From NCBI GenBank assembly GCA_903772945.1, contig CAICTM010000017.1, positions 1 to 64,000 of the forward strand: 64,000 nt of DNA, given 5' to 3'. Of this stretch, positions 23,401 through 36,083 are shown piece after piece. The stretch comes from Seminavis robusta (Eukaryota; Bacillariophyta; Bacillariophyceae; Naviculales; Naviculaceae). The notes below the pieces were generated by a model, which searched no databases, was not told where the DNA came from, and saw only the letters and a program-made list of their open reading frames with translations. The position numbers and the translations under genes are program-made. Positions within the stretch are counted from its first letter, which is position 1. Every line of letters starts with the position of its first letter.

Positions 23401-26400
23401 CTGAAGCTGATCCGAAACGACTGCACTCCACGCCGCATTGAGCTTCTCGGCCAATTCCTGATCCTCTAGTCTGATCTGCTCACCCTCTCCGGATCTGTTT
23501 GTAGGTGCTAGAAGGCCTCGTCCCTGCGCGACAAATCTATCGAAGGCTCCGAAGAATCTCTTGTCAAACACATCCCTTTGAGTTACGAGATACTTCACGG
23601 ACCTCACACACCAATTCGAAACCTTTTCGAGCAGATCCGCAGCTTCTACTTCACCAGAAATCACACCATGCGTCATCGCTTCCCTGCGATAGAACTTGAT
23701 CAGTTGGTTTATATTGCAGTTTCCATTGCCCATGCTCGGAATGCCCTCTTGGTCCTCTGAACCAGCAGTTGACGACATCTCCGCCTGCACCAGATCATCA
23801 GCAGACTTCTTTTCGTCCGAGTCGGACTCGCTTTTGGTGTCATCTGCGTCGCCTTCCGTTGACTCTGGCCTTTGCTTCTTACGGGTGTATTCCTGTGGAG
23901 GTCCGTACGTTTCGTCGGCCACATGGCGAAGTTTCTGAAATCCATTGTAGATGTTCTCCAGCTCCTCTCTTGCTTTAGCCCTCCATTCCTGAACGGTACT
24001 GAGCTGGATTTGGAGTCGGTTCACCTCTTCCGATGTGTCTACAGGGAGTCGTTCGGCTTCCTTGATGAGCCCAATGATGTCATCAACTGTAAGCTTCGGT
24101 TTTCGTCCACGGCTCTGTCGCTTGCTTCGTTTTGGCGCAGCATTCGTGGCGCGAGTAGTCCAATCCTTGACCTTTTCGACAAGTTTCATGAGCTCCTTGG
24201 CTTCGTCGAGGTCCAAAGATACTTCCGATGCTGCCGCCTCGGAAGCCGCAGTCATCATAGCTAGGGTAACACGAGACTTATCCTGAGGCACGAAGGAAGC
24301 TTGGTCACTCGGAATAATCTTGCATGTCAGCAGAAGGGTCTCATGTTTCTTTTGCCAGTCCTCGGCCTGTGCCAGTATTCTTGCCATCTTCCCTGCGGCA
24401 TTACCAATGTTTGCATGAATTGCATTCGCTTCGTCACAAATAGTTCGCAGTGTCGTCATAGAAAGGCAACTCCGAACTTCTGATCGGCGATTATCCCAGT
24501 CGAGATACGGCTTGTACTGTGACGTGACCAGACCATCGTGAGCTCGATAATTCTCAAGACACACACTGCTAGCATTCCCGTTACAAGTGCATCTTACCTT
24601 CACAAACCAGTCATCGGCAGCTTGCACAATGGCACGAATCTCCATTTCCCCTTCCAGCACCCACTCAATCTTCTCCGATGCTGGTAAGTCGATTCTTTCC
24701 CGGAGAAGTGCTCCTTTTTCGAGATGCTCTCTCAAGTCTTCCAGCTTGGCCTTTTTGCAAGCAATGTCCTCGTCCTTTGCCAAGCACGGCACCCATTTTT
24801 TGGCTTTCATTGTCCATGTTTTGCCATCCAGCTCGATTTGCAGCAACTTCACAAGGTCAATTTCCACCGGTATACGGCTTCCCTCCGACGCCAAGTCGTG
24901 GAGTTCAATATGCTTCCCGTCCCGAAGAGCATCTCGCATGCTCCCCATCCAACGCAACAGCGCCTCTCCAGAATCCAAGCAGATTTCATCAGGCATACTG
25001 TCCGAACAAGACACGACATCTTTGAAGCGACTGATCCAGTCGTCTGCCAAGCCAACACGGGAACGAAGCTTTTCCATGAGGTCAGACAGGTTGACAGGGA
25101 GTTCTTCGCCCTTTTGTACAAGGGCTTTGATCTCCTTCAGCGAGATCCTCGACCTGATGGCAATGTTGGCGCGATCGATCCAAGCCTCCACTGTTCTGTG
25201 GGTTTCCAAAAGATCTGTCACCACAGGAAACTTAAGTTTGAGCCGATTGGCATCTCGGACCATGCCACACAAATACTTAAAATTCTCCTTTTTGTCGTCC
25301 AAGTCTTCCTCGCACTGCTCACAAGACTTTGAGAATGAATGAAGGACATTCACCGGCAATCCAGGCAACCACAAGGTCAGTGATCCAACCTCGCAAATGC
25401 GCAAAACATACATCATAACACCAAACGACCACATACCTGTCTCCATTGCAAAACTCTGTCCCGCAATTGGTAGGCTTTCTGTATTCGGTTCTCCAAGCAC
25501 ACAAGGCTCCTGCTACGGAAAATGAAGGACCTCCCTTCCTGAGCCAGGTCTTCCAGGCTGGAAAGACACAGCTCGTCCTCCTCAACCAATGCATCCAATC
25601 GACTCTGCCAATCCGCGACCAACGCAAGTTGTTGATGTAGCTCCGTAGCGTCATCTAATTCAACAGGGAGAGCCCGGATGCCTTGCTGATCCAACAGCTT
25701 TTGGACAATGTCCCATTCGACCCCGCCATCGTTGGTCTCGTAAAGAGTATCCATCAGTTTGGCTTGCACTTTCCGTGCCTTGTCGGCATATTCCGCAATG
25801 AAATCGAAGCTTCGGTTAATATCGGGTGTGACAGATGCGGCACGAAAGACGTCCTCTGGCATTGGCCGTACTTGGTAAGCATTGTTGAGAAAGGAAAGGA
25901 GCAAGGAGAGCTTTGTGGGAGGTACCCTGCTGCTGCTGCTGGCCTTTGTTAACTGTTCGACGATGGCCTGACCTAGAAGCAAGATGGCTTTCCAAGTTTC
26001 CCTGTGGAATTCCAGTTCACCTTGATCCGCTGGGAGAGTTTGGTGCATGGCTTTCTTGCCCTTTTTCTGTGTGTCATTAGTAGAAGTTCGATAATCCCCA
26101 GTCATGGCAGCCACAGCAGATTGTTCGCAGAATTGGCGCCAGTAGAGACCACCATGGTTGGGTGTGTCTCTTCTCCGCTTGTGATCATTGACTTTTCGTG
26201 TCATTTCGGCTGTGGGCAATAACGCCAACGTGAGGACCATCGCCAAGAAACGTGCTAGTTCCAGTTGCCATTTGATCATTGACTTACCTTTTCCCGCCGA
26301 TAGCTGCACTCTGGTTTCCACTTTAGCAATACCCAACTGTCCCTTGTGCCGCAACCAAAAGTGCTGCATGGCGTGTGCCTTCCCTTCTTCCATAATACTA

Positions 26401-28023
26401 ATGTCACAAACACTTTGAGTTGTTCTTTGTCGTTTGGTGTCGTTGCTGGCTAATAGAATGTTCTCGTCGTACCAATCCAAGGCATCCTGACATGTTTCTG
26501 GCTTTACTGTGGATGAAGAAGCGTCTTCCTTTTTTCGTTTCCTTCTTCCCCTTCTCCTGGGTTGCATTGCTTGTTGCTCTGCTTCTTGTTGTTGCTTTCT
26601 TTGCATTTCTTCGATGGCTTCTTGAGCGCGTTGTTGTTTGTCTAGGTGCCACTGTAAGATTTTACTTTGCCAAGTGTCGTTAGCGTTGTTGTTAGCCGTG
26701 ACAACAAAAGTCTCCTTTGGTGGTACTAGCAAGGGTTGAATGTAGTCCCAGAATGCTTCTCCATCATCAGTGAATGTTGTTGTTGTTGTTGTCGACTCTG
26801 CTGATGATGCGAATGCTGCGCTTGTTGCCGATGGACGAACGAGCAAGCCACCTCGTTGCGTCTTGAGATTTTCTTCGGTGTCTTGGTCTTCCTTGTTGTT
26901 GTGGTGGTTTGTATTGCTGTTGTTGCTTTGAGCGTCCATGGATGAGTTGGTCTCTTGATCATTATTGTGGATGTTGTGGTTGCTTTGTCTGTCCGTCGAC
27001 CCACTGCTGGTGTTGTTGGAGGCTATGGAGCTGCTCGAGTGGGGTGAAGTAACCGTAGTAGTAGTAGTGGTTGTTGTTGTGGGCATGGCATCTGCTGTCA
27101 AGGTGGCCGCTGTATCGACTTCCATGTCGCTGGGTGGTCCTGGAGGGTGAGTGAGAAAGAAAGAGACGTTGAGCGTGCGCAAGACATTGTTAGGCGGGAA
27201 AACCAACCAACCAACCAAACGCTACTCGAGAGCGGAGAGGGAGAGATATGCGAAGGAAGCGCTGCGGTTGTCTCCGCACTGAACGGTTCATCTCGTCGTG
27301 TGGTGTTGGTTGATTAACCTCAGGGGCAAGGCAATCAACTGGTGCCTCCTGTCGGCATATATCCGATAAAAGAACAACCACCCAAACCTTCCAACGACCA
27401 AAGAAGGATTCTTCTTCCGAACAACATGACCACTGGCTCCAGTCTCCAGATATTACACGACACCAACAAGAAAACCAACGACATCCAATTTAGGACTGGG
27501 TGACTGGTTCACTCCAGCTAGCTGATGGTGTCCACTCGCCAACCCATTCATTCATTACCAACCAAGTAACAAAGAACACCAAAAAAGAACGCATTTCATT
27601 CTCCAATATAGTAGAAGACAACATCTCCTTACCTTGCAGATTGTTTCCCTGAGCATCTTGTGCATTTTCTTCTTGTTGTTGTTGCTTTGCTTGGTATTCC
27701 TCCACCTGCTTTCCCGTCAAATGAGGATATTCTTGCGAGACCAGACTGGGTGGTTTCCTAGTGACAGCTCTCTGATAGACCCGTTGTTGTTGTTCTTGTC
27801 CATCTTTTGCCGACGACAATGGCGCCTTGGGAACTTTGGCCTGGTAATGGCCACCCACACGAATCTTGCGATTCTTAAAGATGTCACCCCCTGGACTGGG
27901 AGACCCCAGCACAATCCCCACAGGCAATGGCCGATCCACGATCTCCTTGGTGCGAGGACGACCTCTCCCGGAGTACACTATCGAATTCGCTCCTATATTC
28001 ACGTTCCGTCTTCGACCCGACAT
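20428..28023 (-). CDS. Giant PLU-1-like/double PHD finger chromatin protein
   Basis: I join five exons: 28023-27633, 27139-25437, 25389-23256, 23173-22298 and 22226-20428. All introns are GT-AG (492, 47, 82 and 71 bp), every phase is compatible, and the total is 2300 residues. An AT-hook-like core (GRGRPR) lies near residue 19. After Gln/Thr/Asn-rich sequence, repeated helical units of the PLU-1 type (L..L...G..LPV......L...L..A..W..K) run from about 550 to 1510. PHD finger 1 (YCICRRP...CDECEEWYHG...CVRC) is at about 1522-1568 and PHD finger 2 (YCICGGP...CDKCARWFHG...CPPC) at about 1911-1957; both keep the C4HC3 ligands. An Ala/Pro-rich tail ends the protein. The PLU-1-PHD order recalls the C-terminal half of KDM5 demethylases, but no JmjN, ARID or JmjC is seen. 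It probably reads histone tails. Exon 1 could belong to a separate gene. Confidence 0.75.
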
Positions 28024-28530
28024 GGTTCCTCGGATTTGGTTTGCTCAGAGGCGTCTCGATCGATTAGTTGTTGGCTCTTGGGTGCTTTTCCTGGTCCTCT
28101 TCCTTCACTATAATTTCTTCTTTCAAAACACAAAAAGCAAGTGAATGGATGATTTGCCTTTGGGATGAGAAAGCGAGATTGGGCGGAGATTTTAGAGAGA
28201 GATGTGTCGGGGTTGCAAGTTAGCGGTTGTGTAGCCTCTGGTACCAACCCTACATGGACTACTCGAGCACGGTAGAAGAAGAGAGTTCAAGCAAAATCTA
28301 GCAGCGGGGTGAACAAGATTGCTGAGAAGTTCAAAATAACTCTACCTCTACTGTGATTTTCTGCATCCGTTGCCCATAATCGTGACTGAACCAACTCAAA
28401 AAACGTTACGCGGTAACGGTTGGAAGATCGAAGGCAGCAAAGCAGCATAAAAGCCAAACATATACTACCAGTAGTATGCAAAGCAAGTAAGTTGCCCTCA
28501 ACTACCAGCTAGCAAGCTGAGGGCCTTTTG
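28024..28530. other. Upstream region of the PHD gene, nothing firm
   Basis: No gene recognised. This is the probable promoter side of the minus-strand PHD gene. It lacks GAATC pentamer runs. Confidence 0.4.
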
Positions 28531-28539
28531 AAGTTTATC

Positions 28540-28540
<1 letters not shown>

Positions 28541-28571
<31 letters not shown>
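28541..28571. repeat. (TG)n microsatellite
   Basis: About 15 uninterrupted TG dinucleotides. The short ORFs on both strands here are translations of the microsatellite. Confidence 0.95.
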
Positions 28572-28572
<1 letters not shown>

Positions 28573-28576
28573 GCGT

Positions 28577-28703
28577 ACATATGGTGCAGTTTCCCTTGCA
28601 AGGTTAAGGCTAGCGAGCAAACCAGATACATATGGTGCGGTTTCCCTTTCAAGGTTAAGGCTAGCGATCAAACCAGATACCCTTGCAAGGTTAAGGCTAG
28701 CGA
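28577..28703. repeat. 51-bp tandem repeat, about 2.5 copies
   Basis: Copies start at 28577 and 28628 (ACATATGGTGC...), with a third partial copy of the CAAGGTTAAGGCTAGCGA block at 28681-28703. The array sits directly beside the TG microsatellite. Confidence 0.85.
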
Positions 28704-29327
28704 ACACTTCCTTCGCCTTTCTAAAGAAAAATGCAAGTTGAGGGCACTAGCCTCCGGCTGGCTGTCCTTTGAAAGATTGAACTCTTGCAAGGAGTTTCTC
28801 AATAGCATCTACCGTACCGGTGCTCTCATCAGCAAGGGTGTATCGGTACGCATGCAATGATGTCAACAACCGCCCTGTTTCCAGAGAGAGGTTGCGTGTG
28901 AAGGGACAGCATCCGTACAGCCTACCGGTATGCAAGTACGGTACTCGATTCTCTCCAGTAGATCTCCACAATGGATTCAATCCTTCACTCTTTTCGAAAA
29001 AGGTGCAATGCTGCAGTAGGGGGTGCTCCGAATATTATGACCAAGAAGTGAATTCAGTTTCGGTCAGCTGTTGGCCGTTCTAATCAGTTTTTGGGTGGCA
29101 CAACGATATCCAAACATTCTGCAAGTTTCATGATTGTGCTACAGTGAACGCGGTTCGACTGGATGTCAACTATTTACTGGGATCAAGATTTAGCACAACC
29201 GAATGTGACAACAAAACAAACAAGTACAATCTCAGGTGTACCCAACAATCAACAATGACACCACCGGGATCTCTCGTGTACACATACATTTCAGCGGGAA
29301 ACGAAGCATTTGAACGCGTTCGCCATC
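28704..29327. other. Intergenic, nothing seen
   Basis: Only short unsupported ORFs. TACCGGTGC and CTACCGGTATGC palindromes occur near 28811 and 28921. Confidence 0.45.
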
Positions 29328-31863
29328 TTACAACCCAAAAAGGTTCTTCAACATGCAAGCGTGAACATGCACCTGGTCGATCTTATCCTCCACACCAGGA
29401 ACCTCCCTTCCAACAACTTGATAACCAGCACCCATCAGAGCTTCAACGCAACCATCATCGCCTTGGTAGAACAGTGGAACTGGGCGAGTAGAATGCGAGC
29501 CCCATCCGTTGCCGCCAGATTCGCGGAGACCCCAGAAGTGTCCGACATTTTCGACGTCGTCTGGTGTCCAAGTAGTGAAATCGCCAATGTGTTCTCCTTG
29601 GGTCTTGGAATCATCACTATGGCGTCCTGCATTGATGGCCTCAGTCCAGGGGTTCTTGTTGGAGTTGTTTTCTGGTGTCATGTCGTGGGAAGTTCCCATG
29701 ATGAGGTTCTGAGCAACTCTCTCGGGGAATTCTGGCAGAAGAGTCAGGTAGTGGTCATGATCAGCTGTTACGTAGAGAGCGTTTTTCTCCCAGCCGCCAT
29801 TGGCCTGGATAAAGTTCATGATGGCTTGGACAGCTTCATCAATGTCAAGCATAGTTCCAAGCATGTCGTCCATGTGATTGGCATGGGCAGCCCAGTCGAC
29901 CTAGGAAAGTGAATGTGACAAACTGGGAATGAGGACATTGCCAGATCATAATGATTGGCCAAGCTTGGGATTGAAAAACTTACATCACCCTGCTCGTACA
30001 TCAAGAAGAATCCATCATCATCTTTGCTCAAGAAATCCAAAGCAGCCTGAACATGCTCGGTGATGGTAGGGATTTGGGCAACTTCTTCAGGTTCGTAGTG
30101 ATTGCAGATGGTGGAATTGGGGGTGACGCCAATCGGGATTGTGTTATTCGGATCTGTATCGTCAGTCTCCACGATTCCAGCACTGCACCAGCGATTCGAG
30201 TAGGTACTGTCAAGTCCACGGTAGGGCATGTTATCTTCTCCACTGGCACTGAAGTCGCCTCCAACGCAAACCATAACATGGTCACCATTGTCTGGATCCA
30301 AGTCCCTTAGGCCATTGTAGAAGTCCTGCAAGATCATCAAACAAGCAAGATGAGTAGCATACATCAAGACAAGGATGAGTCCTAATGCATCCACAGAGAA
30401 GCACCAACCTCGGCCAAGACACCTTCTTGCTGCTCAAAGAAGGTCCAGGAACTGCTCAAAGATCCATTTCTCATGCTTTGAAGATCTTCAGGATACGGAT
30501 AATAGTCACCGCCACAGACACCAGAGGCGAGTGTTGGGGCAACCTTTTGGAAGCTACCAGAGAGTTTGAAAAAATGCGTTGAGGTTGAAGTTGGGCAATG
30601 GAAATTGGCCTTGGAATTCATGTTACTTTGGACTTACGTTCGCCTCAGTTGGTCACGGTTCTTGCGGTTGTTGGAGTGGGTGACAAAAGCTCCAGGGGTA
30701 GCATGCAAAACAGGAACACTGGTGACAACGCCGCCGGCTTTCTGACAGGCCATGGCATCCTCAAGGATAGTGTTCACATCCTGCTCATAGAGATCAACAC
30801 TCATCATTCCAACCGCAGCCTTGTGTCCCGTGGCATAAGTTCCAGCGGTGGAGGCACTGTCTGTAGCATGTTGCATGATGTAGGTCGGATCAAAGCCATC
30901 ACTGGTGTCTGGGTTCTCCTATGAAACAAAATGGGAGAGAAAAAGCTGAAGGGTCAGACTCGGCGAAGACTGCCAAGTGCACACCTTGTCATTGAAGCTG
31001 ATTGCTCCACTCCAACAAAGGCTCACCTGAAAGTACCTTTCCTCCCAAGGGTTTTTCCCACCCAAGACATCATTCCAGAGAACCATGTTTCCGCCATCAA
31101 TGACATAATCTGCGGGATCGAAGTCGATGGCAAAACCACATTTGTTTAGGGCAAGAGGACCCAATCCATTGTCATGGTCTGCAGTGGATCCATTGATGAG
31201 AGAATGGGTTGGGGCGTAGTGGGCACCATCAGTTGGGGCCTGAATGACGGTTGTTGTCGTGGTGACCAGAGCAAACCCTTCGAGTTCCTGATAGGAGAGA
31301 CCACTTCCCTTTCCTTGGAGGAAGAGAAACAAACGCAAAGACCATTAGCGCATTGACTGTCACTCCTTTTTTGATTTTAAGACTCTAGCCCTTGTTTCCC
31401 ACCACCCCTTACCTTCGGTGTAGTAATCCTGCAGAGTACGACCAGCAAATGCCTCCATGGCAGCTGTGTTGTCAGGGCATCCGACTTTTGTGTCGCAGCC
31501 AAGCGATTCGAGCTCTTGGACGACTCTCTTGGCGATGGCTCCAGCACGGTTCATCTCCCAGCCCATACCATCTCCAACAACGAGGATCACATTCTTCGAG
31601 TTGTTGCGCCCGCAGAGTGTGGAAGGGATCGAGTCGATAACACCTTCGCGAAGCAAAAGACGCTCAGAGTTGTCCTTTCCCAAGAATGCATAGTTGGACA
31701 TGCCGCTCGGGTTGCAAGTTCGGGGCGGAGGTCCGTCCTCGGACACCTCTTGTGGAGGGTCGTCGAATTGCACGCGGCGTCGAAGTCCCTGCCAAAAGGA
31801 TCCTTCGACGACGACAGGGGCAGCAAGAAGGCTCAAGACAGGAAGAGCAAGTTGAATCTTCAT
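29328..31863 (-). CDS. Secreted alkaline phosphatase (PhoA-type)
   Basis: The six exons are 31863-31413, 31313-31027, 30918-30638, 30553-30409, 30325-29984 and 29900-29328. Introns of 83-108 bp, all GT-AG and in phase, give 692 residues. The start at 31863 gives a clean signal peptide (residues 1-21, ending VVVEG); a longer upstream frame lacks this advantage. The metal-site Asp lies in VVGDGMG (Asp98), the nucleophile Ser in TDSASTAGTYATGHK (Ser267), further ligands in VDWAAHANHMDD (Asp504, His508), and TADHDH (Asp549, His550, His552) completes the zinc site. Such enzymes release phosphate from organic phosphoesters outside the cell and in diatoms are commonly induced by phosphate starvation. 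That regulation is not visible in the sequence. Confidence 0.92.
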
Positions 31864-33369
31864 TTTGGTTGTTTTCGATCTGTGGTCTAAACGGAACGAG
31901 AAACCAAGCAACAAAAGAAGGCAGGCAAAAGGCATCATGGAGTGAGAAGGTTTGAAGTAGAGCACGTAATCCCAGAGTTTGCTCGCATCCTGCACCATAC
32001 CTTGGGCAACTCAAATCAAAATTGGCAGTTTCAAAGTCCTTGAAAGTAATTTGTGAGAAAGATTCAGAAACATACTTTGGATCCACATGCGAGAAACGAA
32101 GAGAAGGATCGCTGCAAGGATCTCGTGATGTCAAGGAATCCATCTCTTTCCCGGGGAAAGTATACTGAACGGAAGATACCTCGACGAGAGCGTCAGGGGA
32201 TCCTTACACGTCCTAAGAAAAGCATATGGATCGGCTGATCCGCTCTTTTGTTGCTATTCGCAAGAGCAAGCTGAACGGAAGATACTGACAGATGGGTGCG
32301 CCATAAAGCCAATGAAGTTTGCTTCCGGGAGGAAAAATGAGGGCAAGATTCGAGCGGAGATTCCTGAACCTCCATTCGAAAATCCTCTTGGTTATCCCAA
32401 TTCCAGTATCATGGATACATTATTCTCATTGTTCGGCTCTTCACCATTGGAAAGTCCTCACGTTTGGTTGGTCTTGGGTAGCTTCAAATTCTTAATGTTA
32501 ATAATTTAATATCTTTCGCACGCGACGCAATTTGTCTTGGAGCTGAGGCCAAACGAATTTGAAAGATTCGTGAAAACACTGGAACTTTCATGAGACCTTG
32601 CAACATACTACCGTCGAGTGGAAGGCTCGATTGTTAGTTGAACAGTACGTACTGGTCCACTAGCTAGCTAGCTACCTGTAGAGTCGACTGGAAGGGCTGC
32701 GTGATTTGATTCGATTGATGATTCATCATTGGATCCAAAACAGCTTCTTATGCATCTATGATATTGTCATCAGCAGCCAGCAGGATGGTCTGCATCTGAC
32801 TTTTCCCACTCTAGCTAGGCTGGGAGAAGCGAAGGTCTTCTCCTTGTTTGCTGCTGTATATAAGGGGTTTACTATGGATTAGAGAGAGCTAAGATGAGGA
32901 TGGGGACAGAGCGTGACGGGAGGGCACAATGCAGGAACGCAAGGCAAGCAATCAAGTGCGCAAGCAGGGCAACATGGAAACCAAGGAAAGGGGTGAAGGC
33001 AGGAGCGCAGGGAGGAGCAAAGGAGCAAGACTAGCGCAAGAGATCGAGGGCACCACAGTCATCCCAACGCTTGGAAACCTTGAGAGCTGGGACACGGGAG
33101 CCTCTCAGACACATTGTCGTGGCACAGGCAAGAGCTATGCTCAACCTGGCCGAGATGAAAGAGCGAACCACAGAGTAGGGCTTGGACCACTTGTGAGCCA
33201 AAAGCTGGGAGAGCCGTTGCTGTTGTTGGGTTAGATGCATCTGTACTACATGTACATGTACGCATGCATGCAGGTACGGTTACACGTATTTGACGCAGAA
33301 AGATTTATTTGACTGAGGCTGTCATCACTCGTCACTCAGTCGGAGAAAAAACACTAACCCTAAGAAGCA
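31864..33369. other. 1.5-kb intergenic stretch, nothing firm
   Basis: No gene recognised. It contains two imperfect copies of CTGAACGGAAGATAC (about 32166 and 32271), an ACTAGCTAGCTAGCTA run near 32659 and a TACATGTACATGTACGCATGCATGCA palindromic patch, in two parts, near 33246. A 101-codon ORF at 32929-33234 has no coding-like features. Confidence 0.45.
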
Positions 33370-34584
33370 ATGACATCCTGCGAAACTGGGGTATCAATTT
33401 CGTTTGAGAGAGTCGCCCTTCGTCAAAGAAATCGAATCACACTCAACCTGGAGATAGAGATCGTCAAAGATAACTCAGTAAGCCACCAGTCAACGATGAC
33501 CTCAACGATCGACTTGGATTCTCGCATGAGCCACCTGCCATTGGAAATTCCTGATGATGAGGTTTCCATGGTGAGCCAGATTAGCGTGGATTTTGAGAGC
33601 AATAATGATAGCGCCAATTTCCACTTGGCGTCTCGTGTAAGCCACCAGCCATTGGAAAATCCTGATGATGAGCTTTCCATGGTGATTCCTTATGATAGCG
33701 AATCCAGCGTCTCCATGGTGAGCCAGAATCAAGGAAATGACAACCGTGGCATGACTGATGATGAGGCTTCCCTGGCGAACGAATATCAGGGAAATGACAA
33801 CCATGGCATGACTGATAATGAGGTTTCGACCAAGCGGCAAAAGAACGGTGTCAATCTGTCTGCTACGGTATCGCGCACAGGAACGATCGTCAAGGATCTT
33901 TTCGAAAAATTGGACCAGGAAGAGCAGGAAGAGCAGAAGACCCGAGAAGAGATGTCGAAAAAGGACCTAGAGATCCAGAACCTGAAGACCCAAAATGCTG
34001 AACCCACCAAGGCACTCACCGAGGCAAACAAGAAGTTGCAGAGCGGCAAGACACCACATGGGGAACTCGTGGAGGCCAAGAAGGAACTCAAGCAAGATGC
34101 TGTTGAGCTGCACTTCAAGATCTATACAGACGATGAAAGCTCTGCAGTCAACCTCTTCTTCCCATTGAAGACCCAGGAAGAGCAAGAGGAGGACGAAGAA
34201 CTCAAAATTGTCAACACCACCCTTCGTGACCTCATCGTGGCTGTTTGGCCAAAGATCATGGCACCATACCTTGATTACATCACATCCGAATTCCCAGCTT
34301 TGAAGAAGCTTGATAAAAAGAACTTTCCCGTTGAGGTTACTTGGATGTCGATTTCACATTCCAGCTGCAAACCAATCCCTAAAGCGTCTTTTCCACTGCG
34401 GGGACTGAAGAAAACTTGCATTGCCTCCTTCCATGAGAAGTACCACACTTTTTCAAAGTTGGAAAAGGAGGCCTTGTATTTTCCCATCGTTCCGAAGGTC
34501 CAGCTGGAAGAAGAAAAGCTGGAAGAATTGAAGCCAAAGCCCAAGTCTGACCATGCAGAGTATTTTGACTCAGATTCCGATTAA
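33370..34584 (+). CDS. Orphan acidic coiled-coil protein with internal repeats
   Basis: A single-exon ORF of 404 residues that I do not recognise. Residues 50-150 contain two pairs of repeats: a (M/V)SHxPLExPDDExSMV unit at about 53 and 89, and a GNDNxGMTDxE unit at about 125 and 143. The middle (about 165-235) is a Glu/Lys/Gln-rich coiled coil. The C-terminal third looks globular, with EFPALKKLDKKNFPVEVTW and LKKTCIASFHEKYHTF segments, and the end is acidic (DHAEYFDSDSD). There is no signal peptide or membrane segment. The absence of stops over 1.2 kb and the protein-like composition support it as a real gene, probably lineage-restricted. Confidence 0.6.
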   Translation: MTSCETGVSISFERVALRQRNRITLNLEIEIVKDNSVSHQSTMTSTIDLDSRMSHLPLEIPDDEVSMVSQISVDFESNNDSANFHLASRVSHQPLENPDDELSMVIPYDSESSVSMVSQNQGNDNRGMTDDEASLANEYQGNDNHGMTDNEVSTKRQKNGVNLSATVSRTGTIVKDLFEKLDQEEQEEQKTREEMSKKDLEIQNLKTQNAEPTKALTEANKKLQSGKTPHGELVEAKKELKQDAVELHFKIYTDDESSAVNLFFPLKTQEEQEEDEELKIVNTTLRDLIVAVWPKIMAPYLDYITSEFPALKKLDKKNFPVEVTWMSISHSSCKPIPKASFPLRGLKKTCIASFHEKYHTFSKLEKEALYFPIVPKVQLEEEKLEELKPKPKSDHAEYFDSDSD

Positions 34585-36083
34585 GATGTATGCCAGGGAA
34601 ACAAATTGGGGTTACATTGAGCATAACCATAAACTAGAAGCAGGAGGGAATGAGTCTGATTGTAGGGGCCGATCGGTTACTTTGTCTTTGACAAAGATCA
34701 CCGGGTACTTTGCTGGCGATGCCTTGCGTTGATGGTCTTGGTTGAGGAGTGTGAACATGGTCTTTAAGGAGAGGAGAAGAAAGCGTTTCTTCGTTGCAAG
34801 GATGGGCAAGACCATACTGTGTTGGCGGTGGAACTGTGCAACAGGGACGCCCTCCAGATGACTTTGAGCGGGAGTGGGAAACTGACGGCTACGGTACCAC
34901 TGGTTCTTCATTGATATTATTGGAACTGCAGTATACGATTTGAAGAGCCAACGAGACCCAGTGTTCCACAAGACAGCAGTAACCTGGAACTGACCAGTAT
35001 GCTCGAAGGATCAAGTGCACCCACACCTGGGACACGACGTCGCCATCTGTGGAGGCTACGTGTCGCTGACGAAATTGATGGATTCTACTAGTTTGCCTGG
35101 AGTTGTCTTTTGCCATCAAGAAGTCAAATCTATCTTCTTCGAGGTTTGGGGCTTTCAAGATGAGTGAGTTGCCACGCCGATCTCACTGCATCAGCATGCT
35201 CTTGTCCACCGTACATGTATATGTACGTTGTATCGGCTCCGCCAGTAACGTAATACTAGAAGTGCCTACCATATTAACCTACCCCCTTTTCGTCACCTGT
35301 ACGTAGTCTATGCTCTCGTGTAGCTCATTCCAATTTTGGATCTCGAGCACTTGCGATTTCATTGCCAAGGTTTTCATGGTCCGGATCGTCGCAACTAAAC
35401 ACTTATACAGCGAAATAGTCTTACAAATGGACGAGGAACGTGTGTAGTGGGAACATCATGTGGACACGTGCGCCTGGATCCAGCAGTGCGCTCGATGCTT
35501 GGCCACCATGCATGGAACAAACCAAGGTTGATGGATTGCACTTCCGCGCAAGAGGAACGGAGAAAGCAAGGTATTCGTAAGCTTTCATTCCCATCTTTCC
35601 TCCTTGATCATTCAATGTTGAGGTTCACACCTTTTGAGTTGCAACGTGTGCAAGCTGCAACGAGCCTCCGTTTCCCCGCAGATTTTTTCGAACGGGGGGA
35701 GTGCCTGCGTTCCGTCGAGCATTAACACCTGGTGCATCCATAGATTTAATGTCACCACCCGGTCATTGATCGCGAGCACCTGTCACATTCATTATTCATT
35801 GTCACAGTCCACTCACTTTGCTGGCGGTTGCTGGTTCACACTGGCACTTGCAGCGTCGTCGATCCAGATACAATCTGCACTTGTTCTTCAATTGTTGCGG
35901 GCGCCGTCGTCCTCAATAGAAACCTTATTTGGTAAAAGAGGGCCCCCTTTTGCAAGTAGAATCTCGTCCTTGTAGCTAGCAGGAGGCTGAAAACCGCGAC
36001 AAAAAGGCAAGGGCAGTTCCCAACCCAAAGTCCCCTACATTTCTCGTACCCTTCCCGTTCTCCGAAGGACACTCTCTTCCAAG
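34585..36083. other. 1.5-kb intergenic stretch, nothing seen
   Basis: Several ORFs of 60-120 codons overlap on both strands. None has domain-like content, a plausible start context or an in-phase splice partner. Confidence 0.5.

Noticed and set aside
28491-28747. Inverted pair TGCCCTCAACT around the microsatellite and 51-bp repeats
   Set aside because: Only about 11 bp match and no boundaries or target duplication are visible, so I do not call a mobile element.
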